A stretch of DNA of 64,000 nt from Sindora glabra. Its lineage: Eukaryota > Streptophyta > Magnoliopsida > Fabales > Fabaceae. The position numbers and the translations under genes were made by a program. The notes under the pieces are model-generated. The model saw only the letters and a list, made by a program, of their open reading frames with translations. It did no database searches and was not told the DNA's origin. Shown piece by piece: positions 1 through 12,345 of the stretch. The stretch's first letter is position 1, and the number at the start of each line of letters is the position of its first letter. The stretch is from assembly GCA_020226215.1 (NCBI GenBank), contig CM035233.1, positions 33,812,027-33,876,026 of the forward strand, written 5' to 3'.

Positions 1-307
1 TATCTGCGATACTCTCTCTAATTTTCTTCTCAATAATGAATTTAATCACTGCCAAACAAATTCGATTCGATTCATACCATTGTTTATAATAGGTCTTATC
101 TGCAGCACTAGACTCAGGTAAGACATCAGCCGACTTTAGTTCTCTAAGAACCAAATCCTCCTTAGAGATTATCAGGTACATGTTCAAGGACTCTCTCCAT
201 TTATTATAGTTTATTCCATTAAGAGTCCTTACCACAAATAGTTGTTTAAAAGACTGAGACTGATGCAACAGGATTGGGAAATTATTAATTATGCGTGCAC
301 AACATAA
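1..307 (-). pseudogene. Ty1/Copia retrotransposon gag, N-terminal fragment
   Basis: On the minus strand the frame ending at 307 is open to the window edge. It reads like the N-terminal part of plant Copia gag proteins (UBN2/gag-like). There is an LNGINYNKWRESL block, then MYL, a region ending LRELKSAD, then YYKQWYESNR and a lysine-rich IIEKKIRESI block. This matches the family pattern in which a short nucleic-acid-binding polyprotein begins with an 'LNG.NY..W' segment. No ATG lies between the upstream in-frame stop (308-310) and the conserved block, so the true start is lost, lies in another frame, or is spliced. The fragment lies about 1.3 kb downstream of the primer binding site and LTR of the same element, in the same orientation. 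The rest of gag-pol would lie to the left of the window. Confidence 0.82.
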
Positions 308-949
308 TTACAACACAAGATTCCCAATTTAAACAAATCAGTCAAACAATTATCTAACAAAGTGGTATCCAAAATACATGTACCATAGATTTGGCTTGTA
401 CAAAAAGTCTACATAAAAATGAAATCAATATAACCATACCGATAGGGTACAAGAAATATTGAAACATTATAATTACTGCATGCCTACTCTAAGGAGTTTA
501 AATTCTAAAATTACATTAATAATGTCCCACCGATAGGGTGTATCCATCATCAATGTAATGTACTCCTAAAAATCTTAAAAGGACAGTATTTTATGTATAA
601 TAGCCTTATTATATCCTTAATTTATCATTGATAAGAAATAAATGGCTTTAGGTGTTTTATGTATACTAAAATAACATAATTAAGGGCTCAAAATTATTTA
701 ATATAGTTATGTTTATAATTAGAGAGAGTGACAGTACACCAAGCCCAGAAAAAATATAAAGAATATCCATGAATTTTCTCAGACCAAAATTCCATAGATA
801 AGATATATTTTTATAGAATAGAAATCTTTCAAAATTCAAAATAAGTAGTTATCGGTCTCAAAAAAATTCTGGAAAATATTCCATTAGGTAGAAAATAAAA
901 TTTTACACAACTGGGCCAAAATTGGGCCCTAAAAGCCCAAAACGTGGAT

Positions 950-1200
950 ATGCACGCGCATGCACGCGCCTAAGACGCGCGTAGGCTTTGCAGCTAGATG
1001 AATAAACTCTAGCGCATGAGAACACGCGCTGTCACACGTTCAGATATTCAACAGAAGTTGACTGGGTCAACTTTTGTGCGTCTGGCACGCACAAAAACGG
1101 CACGTGAATTACACGCGCGCGTCAATGCAGTTTCCTGCGCGTCAGATCCTGAGCATTCACGAGCGTTTTCAGCGCGTGTTTGACACGCACTCAACGCCCA
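950..1200. promoter_or_regulatory. GC-rich island of CGCG boxes in the Copia leader
   Basis: About 250 bp contain roughly ten GCGC or CGCG cores (for example GCACGCGC, ACGCGCGTAGG, ACACGCGCGCG), plus CACGTG near 1101. The rest of the window is AT-rich. The CGCG core fits the published CGCG box bound by plant CAMTA factors, and CACGTG is the plant G-box. Regulatory use is inference; a structured RNA leader is an equally open reading. Confidence 0.5.
1055..1073. promoter_or_regulatory. Inverted pair of W-box cores
   Basis: A perfect inverted repeat, AAGTTGAC and GTCAACTT, is separated by three bases. Each arm carries the TTGAC core recognised by WRKY factors. It lies inside the CGCG island of the Copia leader. 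The symmetry is seen directly; binding is inferred. Confidence 0.45.
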
Positions 1201-1597
1201 GATTCTCGCCCTCCTCTTTCTTTGTGCAGTTCGGTTTTCATGGCTAGTTTTCCACCATTAATGGGTTTTAAGCTTTACAAAAATTTTATTGTATCCTCTT
1301 TTAACCCAAAAAAATTGTTTCTAATATATTTTTAACACCGATTCGCATATTAAACCAAAGGAAAAGCTTCTATATTGTACAGTTATGTTCATAAATTTTC
1401 TAAGAAAATTTTAAACTAATCCATAATAATCACAAATTTAATGCAATCAAATAATAGAATAATAATCCTCATGCATATTAGATCAGAATTCAATATTTAA
1501 TTAAAGGAGAAACAGATCTAATTATTTTAGGAAAAATTTTGAAAGATTTTAAGAATCTATTAGATTGCTCATAATCATAAATTCATACATCAACATC

Positions 1598-1609
1598 GCT
1601 CTGATACCA
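1598..1609 (-). other. Primer binding site (initiator tRNA-Met type)
   Basis: The minus strand reads TGGTATCAGAGC, the standard plant primer binding site complementary to the 3' end of initiator tRNA-Met. It is two bases from the LTR end at 1612, the usual spacing, and it sets the element's orientation as minus. Confidence 0.92.
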
Positions 1610-1611
1610 AT

Positions 1612-2089
1612 TGTTGGAAGTATAAATTAAAATTACAAAAAATATGAAATTAATCATAATAAATTATGAGCATACCTGGAGCATAACTTGATAAGGCCAT
1701 GACTGATCTGAATGATGATGAGTAGAATTACAACTTACTTCACCCCTTAGGTTATCCAGATAGAGAGAAAAGGGAGAAAAAATTTTAGGAGTGGGAATCC
1801 TTATTTTTCAGAGTGTTCAAATAATAACCCTGATCTCTCTATTTATAGTCAGACTTGTGATAGGAAACTACTGACTACTAAAGGGCTGTAAGTTGGGACC
1901 TCTACCCATATGGGCTTATGCATGATCCAACCTATCATGGATCATACACATTAAATTAGGGCCCAATCTGTTCTATGCTTAATGTTAAAATACAAAACTA
2001 ATTACTTAAATAAATATTCCAATAATTGATTAATGCTAATCCATATAATATTTCTAATAAAATTAATTATTTTATTTTTAAATACAACA
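1612..2089 (-). mobile_element. 5' LTR of a Ty1/Copia retrotransposon
   Basis: The 478-bp LTR is bounded by TGTTG and CAACA inverted ends. The primer binding site lies directly inside it, and acyltransferase coding sequence begins at the very next base on the outer side. Read on the minus strand it has a TATA box (1835-1847) followed by a pyrimidine-rich tract. The partner LTR and the second target duplication lie beyond the left edge. If the insertion made a normal 5-bp duplication, it should be TCGAT (2090-2094). Confidence 0.88.
1835..1847 (-). promoter_or_regulatory. TATA box of the Copia LTR
   Basis: The minus strand reads TATAAATAGAGAG, a strong plant TATA context. It lies about mid-LTR and marks the U3/R promoter of the element. 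Confidence 0.75.
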
Positions 2090-3103
2090 TCGATTTCTTC
2101 AGTTCTGGCCCTGCAAATCACTTGGTTTCCCGACGGTGGATTTTGCATTGGTGTCACCACCGACCACTGCGTTGTTGATGGAAAATCGTCAACTGTGTTC
2201 ATGAAAGCATGGGCTTATCTATGTCCAAACGCAGAAGAATCGCCATCTGATGTTTTGCCGGATTTTAAGCTGTTACTTGACAAAAGCATCATCCAAGATA
2301 GCAAGGGGCTTGATATTATTTACCTAAACGGAGCCACTTCTAGATTCGGTTCCACCGACAGGAATTTGAAGATTTGGAATCAATCGCCGCTGGAAAATTT
2401 GTATGGCTCGATTCGTGCAACTTTCCTGCTCAACAATGCAGATTTAGTGAAGATAAACAGAAGGGTTTTATCGATGTGAGACAAGGTAGATGAAGAAGAT
2501 TTTATGCCACCTGCGCCAGCTAAATTATCAACCTTCGTTGTCACATTTGCTTATGTTTCATTCTGCATCGCCAAAGCAATTAAAAAGGCTGAAAATGAAA
2601 GCAAAGATAAAAAAGATTTTTACGGATTCGTGGTAGATTGCAGGACCAGATTGGAGCCTCCAGTCCCTGCAAACTATTTCGGAAACTGTGTGCTTCCACT
2701 GATTTTAGAGGCACAACCAGGAGTATTTACTAAGGAGTATTCAGAAGCCATTGTTGCTAAGAAAATTTACAGTGCCATTAAAATGTTGGAGAAAGAGAAG
2801 CGGGTGTACGATGAAGCGGAGACACTGCCTTTCAAGTGGAAGGCCGTGATGATGCTGGATTCGGAGCCATTTCTTGCCATAGGAACGGCCGGGTCGACCC
2901 GATTTGGAGTTTATAGCACTGATTTTGGGTGGGGGAGGCCTGTAAAGGTGGAGATTGCTTCGGTGGATAGGACGACGACTATTGGATTGATAGAATCCAA
3001 AGAAGGAAATGGTGTCGAGGTTGGTTTAGTTCTCGAGAAGCAAGCCACGGATCACTTTGCTTCTATATTTCGTGCAGGACTCGAGCCCTCAGATTTATTA
3101 TAG
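2090..3103 (+). pseudogene. BAHD acyltransferase (malonyltransferase-like), 5'-truncated with in-frame stop
   Basis: About 337 codons of a cytosolic BAHD acyltransferase, which moves an acyl group from acyl-CoA to a hydroxyl of a plant specialised metabolite. The catalytic HxxxD motif is HCVVD at 2165-2179. YFGNC (2675-2689) is typical of the anthocyanin/phenolic-glucoside acyltransferase clade, and the structural motif DFGWG lies at 2921-2935. These point to a phenolic glucoside or flavonoid glucoside malonyltransferase-like enzyme; the substrate is not known. Family members have about 450 residues, so the first 110-140 are missing. Homology begins at the Copia LTR boundary, with SVLALQITWFP following at once. 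A TGA at 2477-2479 interrupts the frame, and the same frame resumes directly (DKVDEEDF), so one base change explains it. The longer ATG-started reading from 2033 uses LTR sequence and is not native. A candidate AATAAA lies about 100 bp past the stop. No intron is seen. Confidence 0.88.
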
Positions 3104-4886
3104 CGCGGAAGGTACAATGGTATTTTCACCCTTTCAGGTTCATTTTTAACTTTCTCTTTTATTACGTACTATTATGTTTATGACTTTTATTATAAGATAA
3201 ATAAATAATTACTCTCCTTTTAAATCGTAAATCTCACCATCTATTAAAACATAAATAAAGATCAGCCACATGAAAGAAACATTTTACTAATAGAAGTATC
3301 ACCTGCTTTGTCTATTACATTTTTCTGAGAATTAAATTTCATACATTATACAATAATAAATTAACAATTAAATTTAATGATATATTATCAATGAATAATT
3401 ACTTTCCTAATTCAATTGTTTAAAAAATTAGAGAAACGATAAATTCTTTATAATTTGTATTGCAATATCTACATTTTTTTTGTATGGAATCTGTTTAGAG
3501 AGAGAAAATAATAGATGATAGATCCTTCAATAATAACACATTTTAATATATTTCGCTTCTTATACATCATAATTTTATTTATATAAGATGGGTGTTTTGA
3601 TAACCAAAAGACAAATCTGATAAAGAAAAGAAAAATCAATTTTTTAGATGGTGGAGCTGACAGTAGAATTGCCTTGATTTATTATTCATCACCTTGTAGT
3701 AAGAAGTAAATTCTACGTCTCTTCATTTTAGAATTAGATGCATCTATTGTATTAATGTATTATTAATTTTAATTATTAAATTTTATTCATCCTACATATT
3801 ATTATATAAATAAATAAAATTTAATAATTTAAATTAGTTATACACCAATATAATTGATATATTATAATTATTACTTTTTATTCTACGTGACTTATAGCAT
3901 TGAATGCTCTAAAGTTTACTAAGGTTTAAAGAAAATATTTTTTAAAGTATATTTTAAAAATATTAAAATAAAAATATATTTTATTTATTTAATATTAAAA
4001 ATTTTAAAAATTAATTTTTTATTTAAAAATCATTCTATTCTATTATTAAATTTTAATATATTATTTTTTACTTATTGATATAAATGATATGTAACTTATT
4101 TATTAATATATATAAATGATATTTTTTTTAAGATTATGACTATGATAACTTGACTAAACCGCAAGTTATGCATAAATGAACTGTACATAATTATTGTCCA
4201 TTATATTTTTATCATTCTAATCCAATGGCTATTGTGAATCATGAGCCACTTTTAAACCCATTTTAATGTGACTTTGTCTTTTTAACCTTCATACTTAGAT
4301 TGATTTATAAATTGGACCCACCTTAAAACTCAGCAAATCGGCCGCAATATAATGGATTGTATCAAATTTTCTTAAACTCCAAATGCTGGGGGGGAAAAAC
4401 TCATTTTAAAAGTGGATGAACAGACTTCAAGATAACCTGGACCATATTGCAGATGCTGAGCTTTAATATAATAAATGGGCCATATATCATAAGATGAAAT
4501 GCTAAAAAAAGTGTTTGTTAAAAAGCTCGTTACTAGAAATACATAACAATATAGAAGATCTTAAATGATAATGTATTATATACATTATTATCAGTGATTG
4601 AATCGATTTTCATTTAATTTTCTTATTATCTCCTTTTCAACATATTTTTCTTATTTCATATATATTTATTTCTCAAGCCGAAAGAAAAATACTCAAGCCT
4701 ATTATAAAATAAATTAAAAAGTTATTAAAAATTGTAGTATTTTAGTTTAGAAAATTAGTGATTTATCGATCATTACAACAAATTATGTTGTGTTATGAAA
4801 ATTTAAAAATTATAATAATTTTGTCTCTTACCAAAGAAATAAAAAAATAAACAAACATAAAAAAAAAAAACTATCTCATAGGAAAG
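3104..4886. other. AT-rich intergenic region, nothing recognised
   Basis: No coding signature, repeat family or structured RNA could be recognised on either strand. The part closest to the acyltransferase stop is its likely 3' untranslated region. Confidence 0.5.
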
Positions 4887-5051
4887 CTTTACCTCTGGTG
4901 AAGTGTCACTTGTGCCATGACTTAAGTTACAAAAATACTTTATCTATGACAAAGTATCACTTGTGTCAAAATATAAGTATAAAAACTTTACTTGTAGTGA
5001 AGTAACGTTTATGTCACAGTATAACAAGTAAAAAAATTTACTCATGGTGAA
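4887..5051 (+). repeat. 50-bp minisatellite, about 3.3 units
   Basis: Units begin near 4887, 4938, 4986 and 5036, spaced 48-51 bp apart. Each starts with a CTTTA-like block, then a GGTGAAGT-like block and a TCACTTGTGTCA-like block, and ends in an A-rich spacer. Units differ at many sites, so the array is old. Confidence 0.7.
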
Positions 5052-8000
5052 TATACATATAAAAAAAATCATTACATAAGTATGTTTTTATTTGTAAAGT
5101 CAACAATTAACTAAAAATTTATATAAAATATATTATAATATTAAAGAAGTAAATTAGAGTGATGAGAAGATTTGACATTTTTTAACTTAAAAAAGGCAGA
5201 GTTTCAAAGATTGGTTTGATGTGGGTCAAAAGTATTAATGGGTTTTAACAGATATGCAAATTAAATGGCAAGCTTGCACTCGATTAAGTTGGTTGGACAA
5301 TAGATTCAATCTAGATATATAAAATTTATTTTAACTAAATACATTAATTTCAATTGTAATTTTATTTTACTTTTTTCCTCAATTCTGTTCATGATAGTGT
5401 GAACTAGTAGTCAAAGATGTATGTTTTTTGTCACATTTGCACTATGGTTAGAAGGATTTGTTAACCAACTTATGGTAAAAAAATTATTTATGCTACAAGA
5501 CCATTTTTTCAAGCAATTTTCTTACTATACTCACTTGTGTCATGGGTCAATCCAAATATTATTCTCATGATTAAGTAGCTTGACCATGAGAATTTTAATC
5601 TTACATCACAATTTTAATCATTACACAAGTGATGATTTGTTATAATGATTATGAAATAAAATTATTGATTTATTAGTGGTTTAATTGTTTTTTGCCAGTA
5701 ATAACACTTGTTAATCACTACTTGCAACTATTGATTGTTGTTGACTATAGTCCATAACTAATTATTGTTGTTAATCACCATTTACTCATCCATAATTGTT
5801 GATTGTCCTATCCTATCCTATCCATCATTGTTTATTACTGCTCACCGACACTTAATAATTTTGACCAACAACTACTCATATCCATCACAATTAACTATGT
5901 CTACTACCACTTATTATAATTGAACATTGCTTGAATTTTTCCATTGTCGTTGATTGTCGCTTACCATAACACATCACCATGGACCAATATGGTTGGCTAG
6001 CTAGCATTTCAATGTCAAACACTAGCTCTAAAATATTCATGTATCTTGATTTTGCAGTTGAGTTTATTGATAATTAATTTACATCTATTTTTATTTTTAT
6101 TCAACATTGTTAGAAGATTCCCAAGTTTAAATATTTAATTAGAATTATGTTTGCTTTATTTAATTGCAAAAAAGTAACTAAAGAAAATTAATTAATTTTT
6201 AAATATTTGATCATGTTTTCAAAAATTTATTTTATTTGTCAAATTTTTAATATTAAATTACTAATATTTTCTTCGTAGTTTAATATTAATAAAGAAAAAT
6301 AATTCATGGCTTGTGAAACGGCATTAAACGACAAAAGTTAAAAAATTTGAGAAGAAGGTTAAGTGAAAAGGTATAAATAATAATGAAAATTAATATAATG
6401 AATTGCTTTAATTGAAGATTAGTAAGTTACGGAAGTTTTAATGAAAAGTTTGATTTTCTCTTTATAATTTTGGGCTTGTTTTAAACAATTTTTTTTTTGT
6501 GGTTTGGGTTAATTAGTTGGAAATCATGACCTTTTGATTTTTGCCATAAATCTTGCCTGACTTGGCCTTTTTGTTATATCTGGGGCTTCTTAAATTCTGT
6601 TGTTGTTTGTATTAGTTAAAAAATCATTATTAAAAAATCTGGGCTAATTTTTAGTTACCAAAACTTAAGCTGTAGTATTTTAAAAATTGAAAAGGCAGGT
6701 TTCTTTTGCAACAAAACTGGCAATCTTACTTGTGAAGGACAAGTCACCGCCGAGGGCTTGGACTTTCGCACAACACAATGCCCTCAAATTAGTGTGGTAT
6801 ATTGTGTTTGGGGGGGGGGGAACAAGTGTTGTATGTTTATTAATTATAAAGCTCAAGCTATTTATAATTATTCTTTACTTAAGTTATTATATAACTCATT
6901 TTTATGAACAATATTTTTTAATGAGACAATCGAAAGTTAAACCGATTTTTAATTGCTATAATAAATTCTGGAATGAGACTGATAACTTCCGTAGGGCACA
7001 CCCATCCAAAAATTTCATAAATTGAATTTATAATATTTTTTATATTCGTTTTCTTTTTTACTTTCTCTTATAGCTAGATTCAAAATTAAACCTCAGTGAT
7101 AAGCATATGTAAGAGGGAGTAAAAGAATAGGTATAAAGAAAACGGAAATTTCAAGCACTATTCTTTCTTTCCATTCTTCGCTCACTTTGCTTGTATATTG
7201 AAAACTGAAATTTATGGCGTTCAAAAACTTTAAAATTTTAAATAATATAATGATTTTAATGAATTATTTAATTATATTTATTAAAATATAAAAATTATGA
7301 TTAAATAATTTTAATTTAATTATTTGAAAATTTATCATATGATCTTAAATTTTTAAATGGAACACCATAACAAGCATTATATTTAAGTGGATCCCACGGC
7401 AGCATCCATTTGCGCACAGAAAATAAAGGTTACACGAGTCAACGAGGTACTAATACTCTTGAAAGTGCTGCTAATTTCATGCCTTGTGCAACATCCTTTT
7501 ACAAGATATGGGGCACCTTATAACAAGATTTGGACCGGGAAAGTGGAATAATAATTTTCTGATCAATAACTCATAATTATTTTAAAAAATAATAATTTTT
7601 TTTCCTTTAGTAGCTTATAAGTGGTAAAAAAATAAGGTTTAATTTAATAAATTACTTTAATTTATAAATTGATAATTTTTTAATTTTTTTCATTAATTTA
7701 TAATGTATGTCCTTAATAATAATTATATTGTTCTTTTAAATAATAAATAAAAATTAAATAACTAAATAAATAATTATATAATATAATAAATTCAGTAAAA
7801 ATAATTTAATAAAAATATGTAAATAAACAAATGTATGATGTCGTTTATAATTAATTCAGTTTTGCTTTACTTTAAATTGCAAATATATAAAAAAAATATA
7901 TGTAAATAAATATGTAATATCATAAAATATAATTGATTATATTTTACAAAATTATATTTTTGTTATAAATAATAATTAAATAAAAATATTGTTAGTGAAT

Positions 8001-8640
8001 AAATATGTAAAGTCATAAAATATAATTGATTAAAATTTAAGTAATTATATTTTTGTTTTGAACATCTTTATTACATTAATGTAATTTAATCTTTAAATAA
8101 AGTTTGAATTAATTTAATTTATATATTTATATATATTAACGTGCCTTTTTATATTATTTTATGTTTTTATCTAATTCAATAGTTAATTTTGTGAAATAGT
8201 TCTTATACAACTAATTAGTTTATTAACCATTAGTTATTAAATAATTTATTAGTTATCAATTAATTTTTCAAATATTGCACTAAATAAAACTTGGCATAAT
8301 TATAATTAATACAGTTAATTGATTAGCCTTCCATTTTTCGTTAACGGCCAAACTATCTAGAAGGAATGGAAGGAGAAAAGATCCTCTTCCTTCTCTAGAA
8401 AAAATGAGGTAAATTTGGAAAAGAAATAAATATATAAATTTTTTATTTCAAATTAATAAAAATTATGTCTCTATTCCCTGAAAAATAACAAATATTAATG
8501 AAAGGTAAATGGGAGAACTTGTACATATTTAGAAGATTTTGACCTGTTCTCCTATGTATCAAGTCAAATGTGCCATATCTCACTTTTCCTGTTCTTCCAT
8601 ATCTCCACTTTATTTCTCCAGACAAGAATCCTAGGATATA
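5052..8640. other. AT-rich spacer
   Basis: About 5640-5970 is a degenerate ATTGTTG/ATCACCA-rich stretch with three CCTAT units at 5808-5822. A 112-codon open frame at 6687-7025 shows no recognisable domain and runs across a poly(G) tract at 6811-6820. Nothing else can be supported. Confidence 0.4.
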
Positions 8641-8689
8641 TCTTCACTTACACTTGCTGTAATAATTGGCCATTCACTCTAAGGAAAAA

Positions 8690-8990
8690 TCATATCTGAC
8701 GCACATTTTTCTCACAGAAAAACTAGAACTCCTCGCTAAAAGCAAATTAGCAAAAGACCACTTCCCTCACTAATCCCCAGCTAAAAACCTCTTGGCTAAT
8801 TATTTGCGAGGCTAGGGAGATTCCTTTGCTAATTTTTACAAGAGATCAAATCCCTCATAAAATGTGATGTTTACATTGTTATTCCATATGAAAAAGGTAA
8901 ATTTGGCCATTTTTTAAAAGGACTTAGCGATTTAATATTCCTCTTGCTAAAATATTAGTGATAAACATATCCTTAACAAATCCTTTATTA
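8690..8990. mobile_element. Remnant of a small foldback or CACTA-type element
   Basis: Short motifs of the GCTAAT/ATTAGC type, some extended by GCGAGG or CCTCGCT, recur in both orientations over about 300 bp (near 8734, 8746, 8792, 8806, 8838, 8926, 8945). Clusters of short direct and inverted subterminal motifs are typical of CACTA derivatives and some MITEs. No clean termini or target duplication were found. Confidence 0.4.
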
Positions 8991-9934
8991 ATTATCCTTG
9001 ATTTTTCCCTATTTTCATTCATTTTAATAGTACACTTCTTGACTTGCAAAAAACCAAAAGAATCATTGCCTTGCATTCATGGTACAACAAGCAACCAAAA
9101 TAATAGAGCCAAAAGACTAACAACTTCCATTCAATAATAAGTCCATATATACACATAATAGTTATGTTTTTTATACAATCGAAATAGTGAAGTTCTATAA
9201 ATTAAATTCATCCAAAGTGCCAAGCTAGTCATCCCAAAAAACCTAGCTTCCTATGAATATCTTTAAGTCATATCCAAGTTCCATCATCCTCTTAACCATC
9301 AACTCCACCATATGATGAGGGCTCTCCAAAAATTTTTTCCATAAGCAATTGAGTATACCTTTTTTGTTAATCAAGTATTAGATTAAACTATAAATTAACA
9401 AAACTTAAGAAATAAAGAAAATTAGAAAAAAGTATCTATAATTAATTAGATAAATATAAGCAGATACATTCACATATGTATGGTGCACACATTTAATTAG
9501 TAAGAAATTTACAAATCTTCATCAACCAAACTAGGAGGCATGATAGTCTAATTGGCTTAATGGGAAATAGATTGAATAGGGAGCACTAACAAGAAATCCC
9601 ATACAATTAATACAACCAAGGTTAGGTAGAGGTATATTGCCACTATATCATCAGTTGGTAGAGTTTTCCATAATTCTACACTTCTACTAAAGAAATTATT
9701 TTGGCTTGCACGTCAAAAAAGAGAAGGAAAACAGGTTAAAATTTCATTAAGTGAACTAAAGCTAAAATATTTGTTACAATAATGATCTTTACATAGCTTA
9801 ATAGGCTCATTCTAAGCCTACAAGCCATTTTCAGTTGTAGTAAATTCATTCCAAGATGAAGGACAAATATGTTCAATCTATTTTTAATTTTTGTTAGACA
9901 AATTAAGACAAATTCCTCTATTAAGGCATACATT
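8991..9934. other. AT-rich spacer, nothing recognised
   Basis: The only open frame (9736-9933, minus) is short and low in complexity and matches no family I know. Confidence 0.4.
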
Positions 9935-11886
9935 TGTCACAACCAAACAATAATAAGTATGATGCCTTCATTGCATCATTCATAAAAAGTCAATCAACAA
10001 TAATTAAAAGGATACAAATGGAGCTCTGGAAGCACCATTACACATCAAAATATTTAACATAACAAGAACAACTAAAATCACAAGTTCTTCATAATCGTTC
10101 ATATTAAGATACACAACTACATACATTTAATCTCATAGTTTCATAATATATCATCTTAGTATATAAAACAAATAAAGAGTATGAAAATTAAGTAGAGTAG
10201 TGCCTAAAATAGATATATAGTCACTTAGGGATGTCTATTTACTCTAAGGATTCCCAAGTATTCCACTTTCATCTTTTCTTTTTCTTCTTACTTTACACAT
10301 TATAGTGATATATTATAAATTTATAGGTATTACTTATTTTCTTTTCAAATATTACAATTCCAAATCCAAATCATAACATACCAACACTCTAGATCATTAG
10401 CTTCTTATATTTTTTTAATATTAACTAATAAAAATGAAAATGCATCATTATATAGAGATTTTTTAGGATCAAAATTACACAAATAAAAATATTAAAGATT
10501 AAAGCTCTAAAAAGGTTATCATTATATTCTCATATTTTTAAAATTATCATAAATAAATTGAATATTTTTTAAATTAGGAATTTTTCTAAATAAAATATAA
10601 AATCATCAAATTATCATAATTTTATACCCCAAGAATTCTCTAATCATATCATTTTATGTAGCCATGAATTTAGTTTTTAATATTTTTAATCCTATTTCAA
10701 ATCACATTATTCCATATACACTCTAATTATATTATTCTAGCATTTTATAACATAAAAAAATGATATTTTTCATAGGCATCATCATATATCTTAAAAATAT
10801 ATAAATGGGTTTTCTAGATCAACTTAGATTATAAAAAATATCAAAAAAATTTTGTACAGAGAAGGTTACTAGTAAGTCTCGTCACCAAAAAAAAGTAATG
10901 GGTTACTAGAAAACTTAATAAGTTTAAAACCTCTATTGCTATTCATAACTCTTTTTCATATTGGTTGCTTGCAGTGGTTGAACGTAGAAAAAGAGTATTA
11001 AAAAAGCCATCAAAAGCTCATCAGAAAGGCTCCTTATCAAGCTTGTTGCCATTTTGCATTGCTACATGGAAAACCTAATGCACAATCACTCTTCAAATGA
11101 CTTTTGCATGCCACCAACAATGGTAACTAACCACAAATAGAGGGGGGCTAACAATAGCACATGATTGACTAGAGAGCTTGTGGAAAAAACAGAAGAGAGC
11201 CATTAGTGAGGGAGAGGGAAAAGAGGTAAAAAAAGAAAGAGAAGGAGAGAGAGAGAGAGAGAGAGAGTTGGAACTAAGAGAGAAGAAGAGGATTTCTAGG
11301 AAAAAGAAAAAATAAGGGTTGCCAAGGGATGTGATCCTATGCTCCTCATATATGTGTGCTCACTCTACTTCAAATATCAACCATTAGATATTTAGCTTTT
11401 AAAAGAAGGATTAAAGGAAAGATTTGGTACATTATAGTTTAAAATAACCATAAAATATAATCAATTTTTCTTAACCCTTGTTCATAATAAAAATAATTCT
11501 ATTAAATTTAAGACCATTCCTTTTCTTTTAAAAAAATTCAATTTTTTTATAACACTTCCTTTTTGAGTATTCTCCACCTTTCCCAATATTCTTATAATAG
11601 CTCAATTAGTTTAAGAACTTAAAAATAAATATCTAAAAGAATTCTATAAATTTTAGAGAGATTATTTTATTAAATCATAAACATACTTTCTTTTAAAATC
11701 TTCTTGCTTATTGCTATTAAACATTCTCAAGTTCATGAAAGAATCACCATAATAATTATTTGAATGCATTTTGAAACAAAATATTGGCCAAATAAATATA
11801 ATTTAATTATCCTTGTTAGTTAAAAAAAATTTAAGACATTTAAAATAATAAAATTTTAAATATTAATTTAAGGTAATGCATATCCT
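9935..11886 (-). mobile_element. Diverged long LTR, copy D (Ty3/gypsy family)
   Basis: The segments 10230-10290, 10710-10830 and the purine-rich block at 11200-11320 follow, in order, the matching parts of LTR copies A, B and C. Examples are the TCTAATTATA...TATTCTAGCA block, the ATGGGTTTTCTAGATCAA block and the AGAGAGA block. The left end is placed at a TGTCACAACC near 9935 and the right end at a weak AATGCA near 11880. Both ends are approximate, and no target duplication was found. Confidence 0.5.
11245..11268. repeat. (GA)n microsatellite
   Basis: A pure GA run inside the purine-rich block of LTR copy D. Confidence 0.9.
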
Positions 11887-12271
11887 TATCTCTCATAAGC
11901 CTTTACTAGATCTCGTGTTCGAAATCGATCTTATCTCATTGCTCCATCTCAATTTTCATGAATCAAACAATAATTTAGTCATCAATGAGTGCTTGAATAG
12001 CACTATCATTTTATAGCTAAAATATCAATATTCATGTATCAACAAGGTTGTAATTAAACAAGTAATAACATTATGCGTTAAACACATTCCTTATAATTTT
12101 AGTCCATAATGCATACACACATGTCAAAACATCATTAAATCTTTTAGCGTGACCTCACATCTTATATTTCGTATCATTTAACATATATCAATGAATCCTT
12201 AAGAGTGTAACATTTAATACACCTTAACCTTTTGTATGACACAACATATAAGGTTTTACATAATATAATTG

Positions 12272-12345
12272 ACCATATAGTTAACTATACCAACCTTGAG
12301 AGCAATTTTGTTAGGGCATAATTGACTATAGGGGTCCAAAACTAA
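12272..12345. repeat. TAGTCGACTA-type palindrome cluster, left part (LTR H)
   Basis: TAGTTAACTA at 12278-12287 and TTGACTATA near 12322 belong to a palindrome cluster that continues at 16072-16250 on the other side of insertion E. All forms can be derived from TAGTCGACTA by CpG transitions. Confidence 0.6.

Larger units (their letters stand above)
310..1597 (-). other. Untranslated leader of the Copia element
   Basis: This stretch lies between the primer binding site and gag and has no credible open frame. It holds two copies of an ACCGATAGGGT motif (near 438 and 527), and its middle part (about 950-1200) is far more GC-rich than anything around it. It is unusually long for a Copia leader. 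Confidence 0.6.

Noticed and set aside
2033..2089. ATG-started N-terminal extension of the acyltransferase frame
   Set aside because: These codons lie inside the Copia LTR and resemble no BAHD N-terminus. Native homology starts at 2090.
6687..7025. 112-codon open frame
   Set aside because: No recognisable domain, and it runs through a poly(G) tract. Another frame of the same bases looks equally protein-like (a short cysteine-containing stretch), so no gene call is justified.
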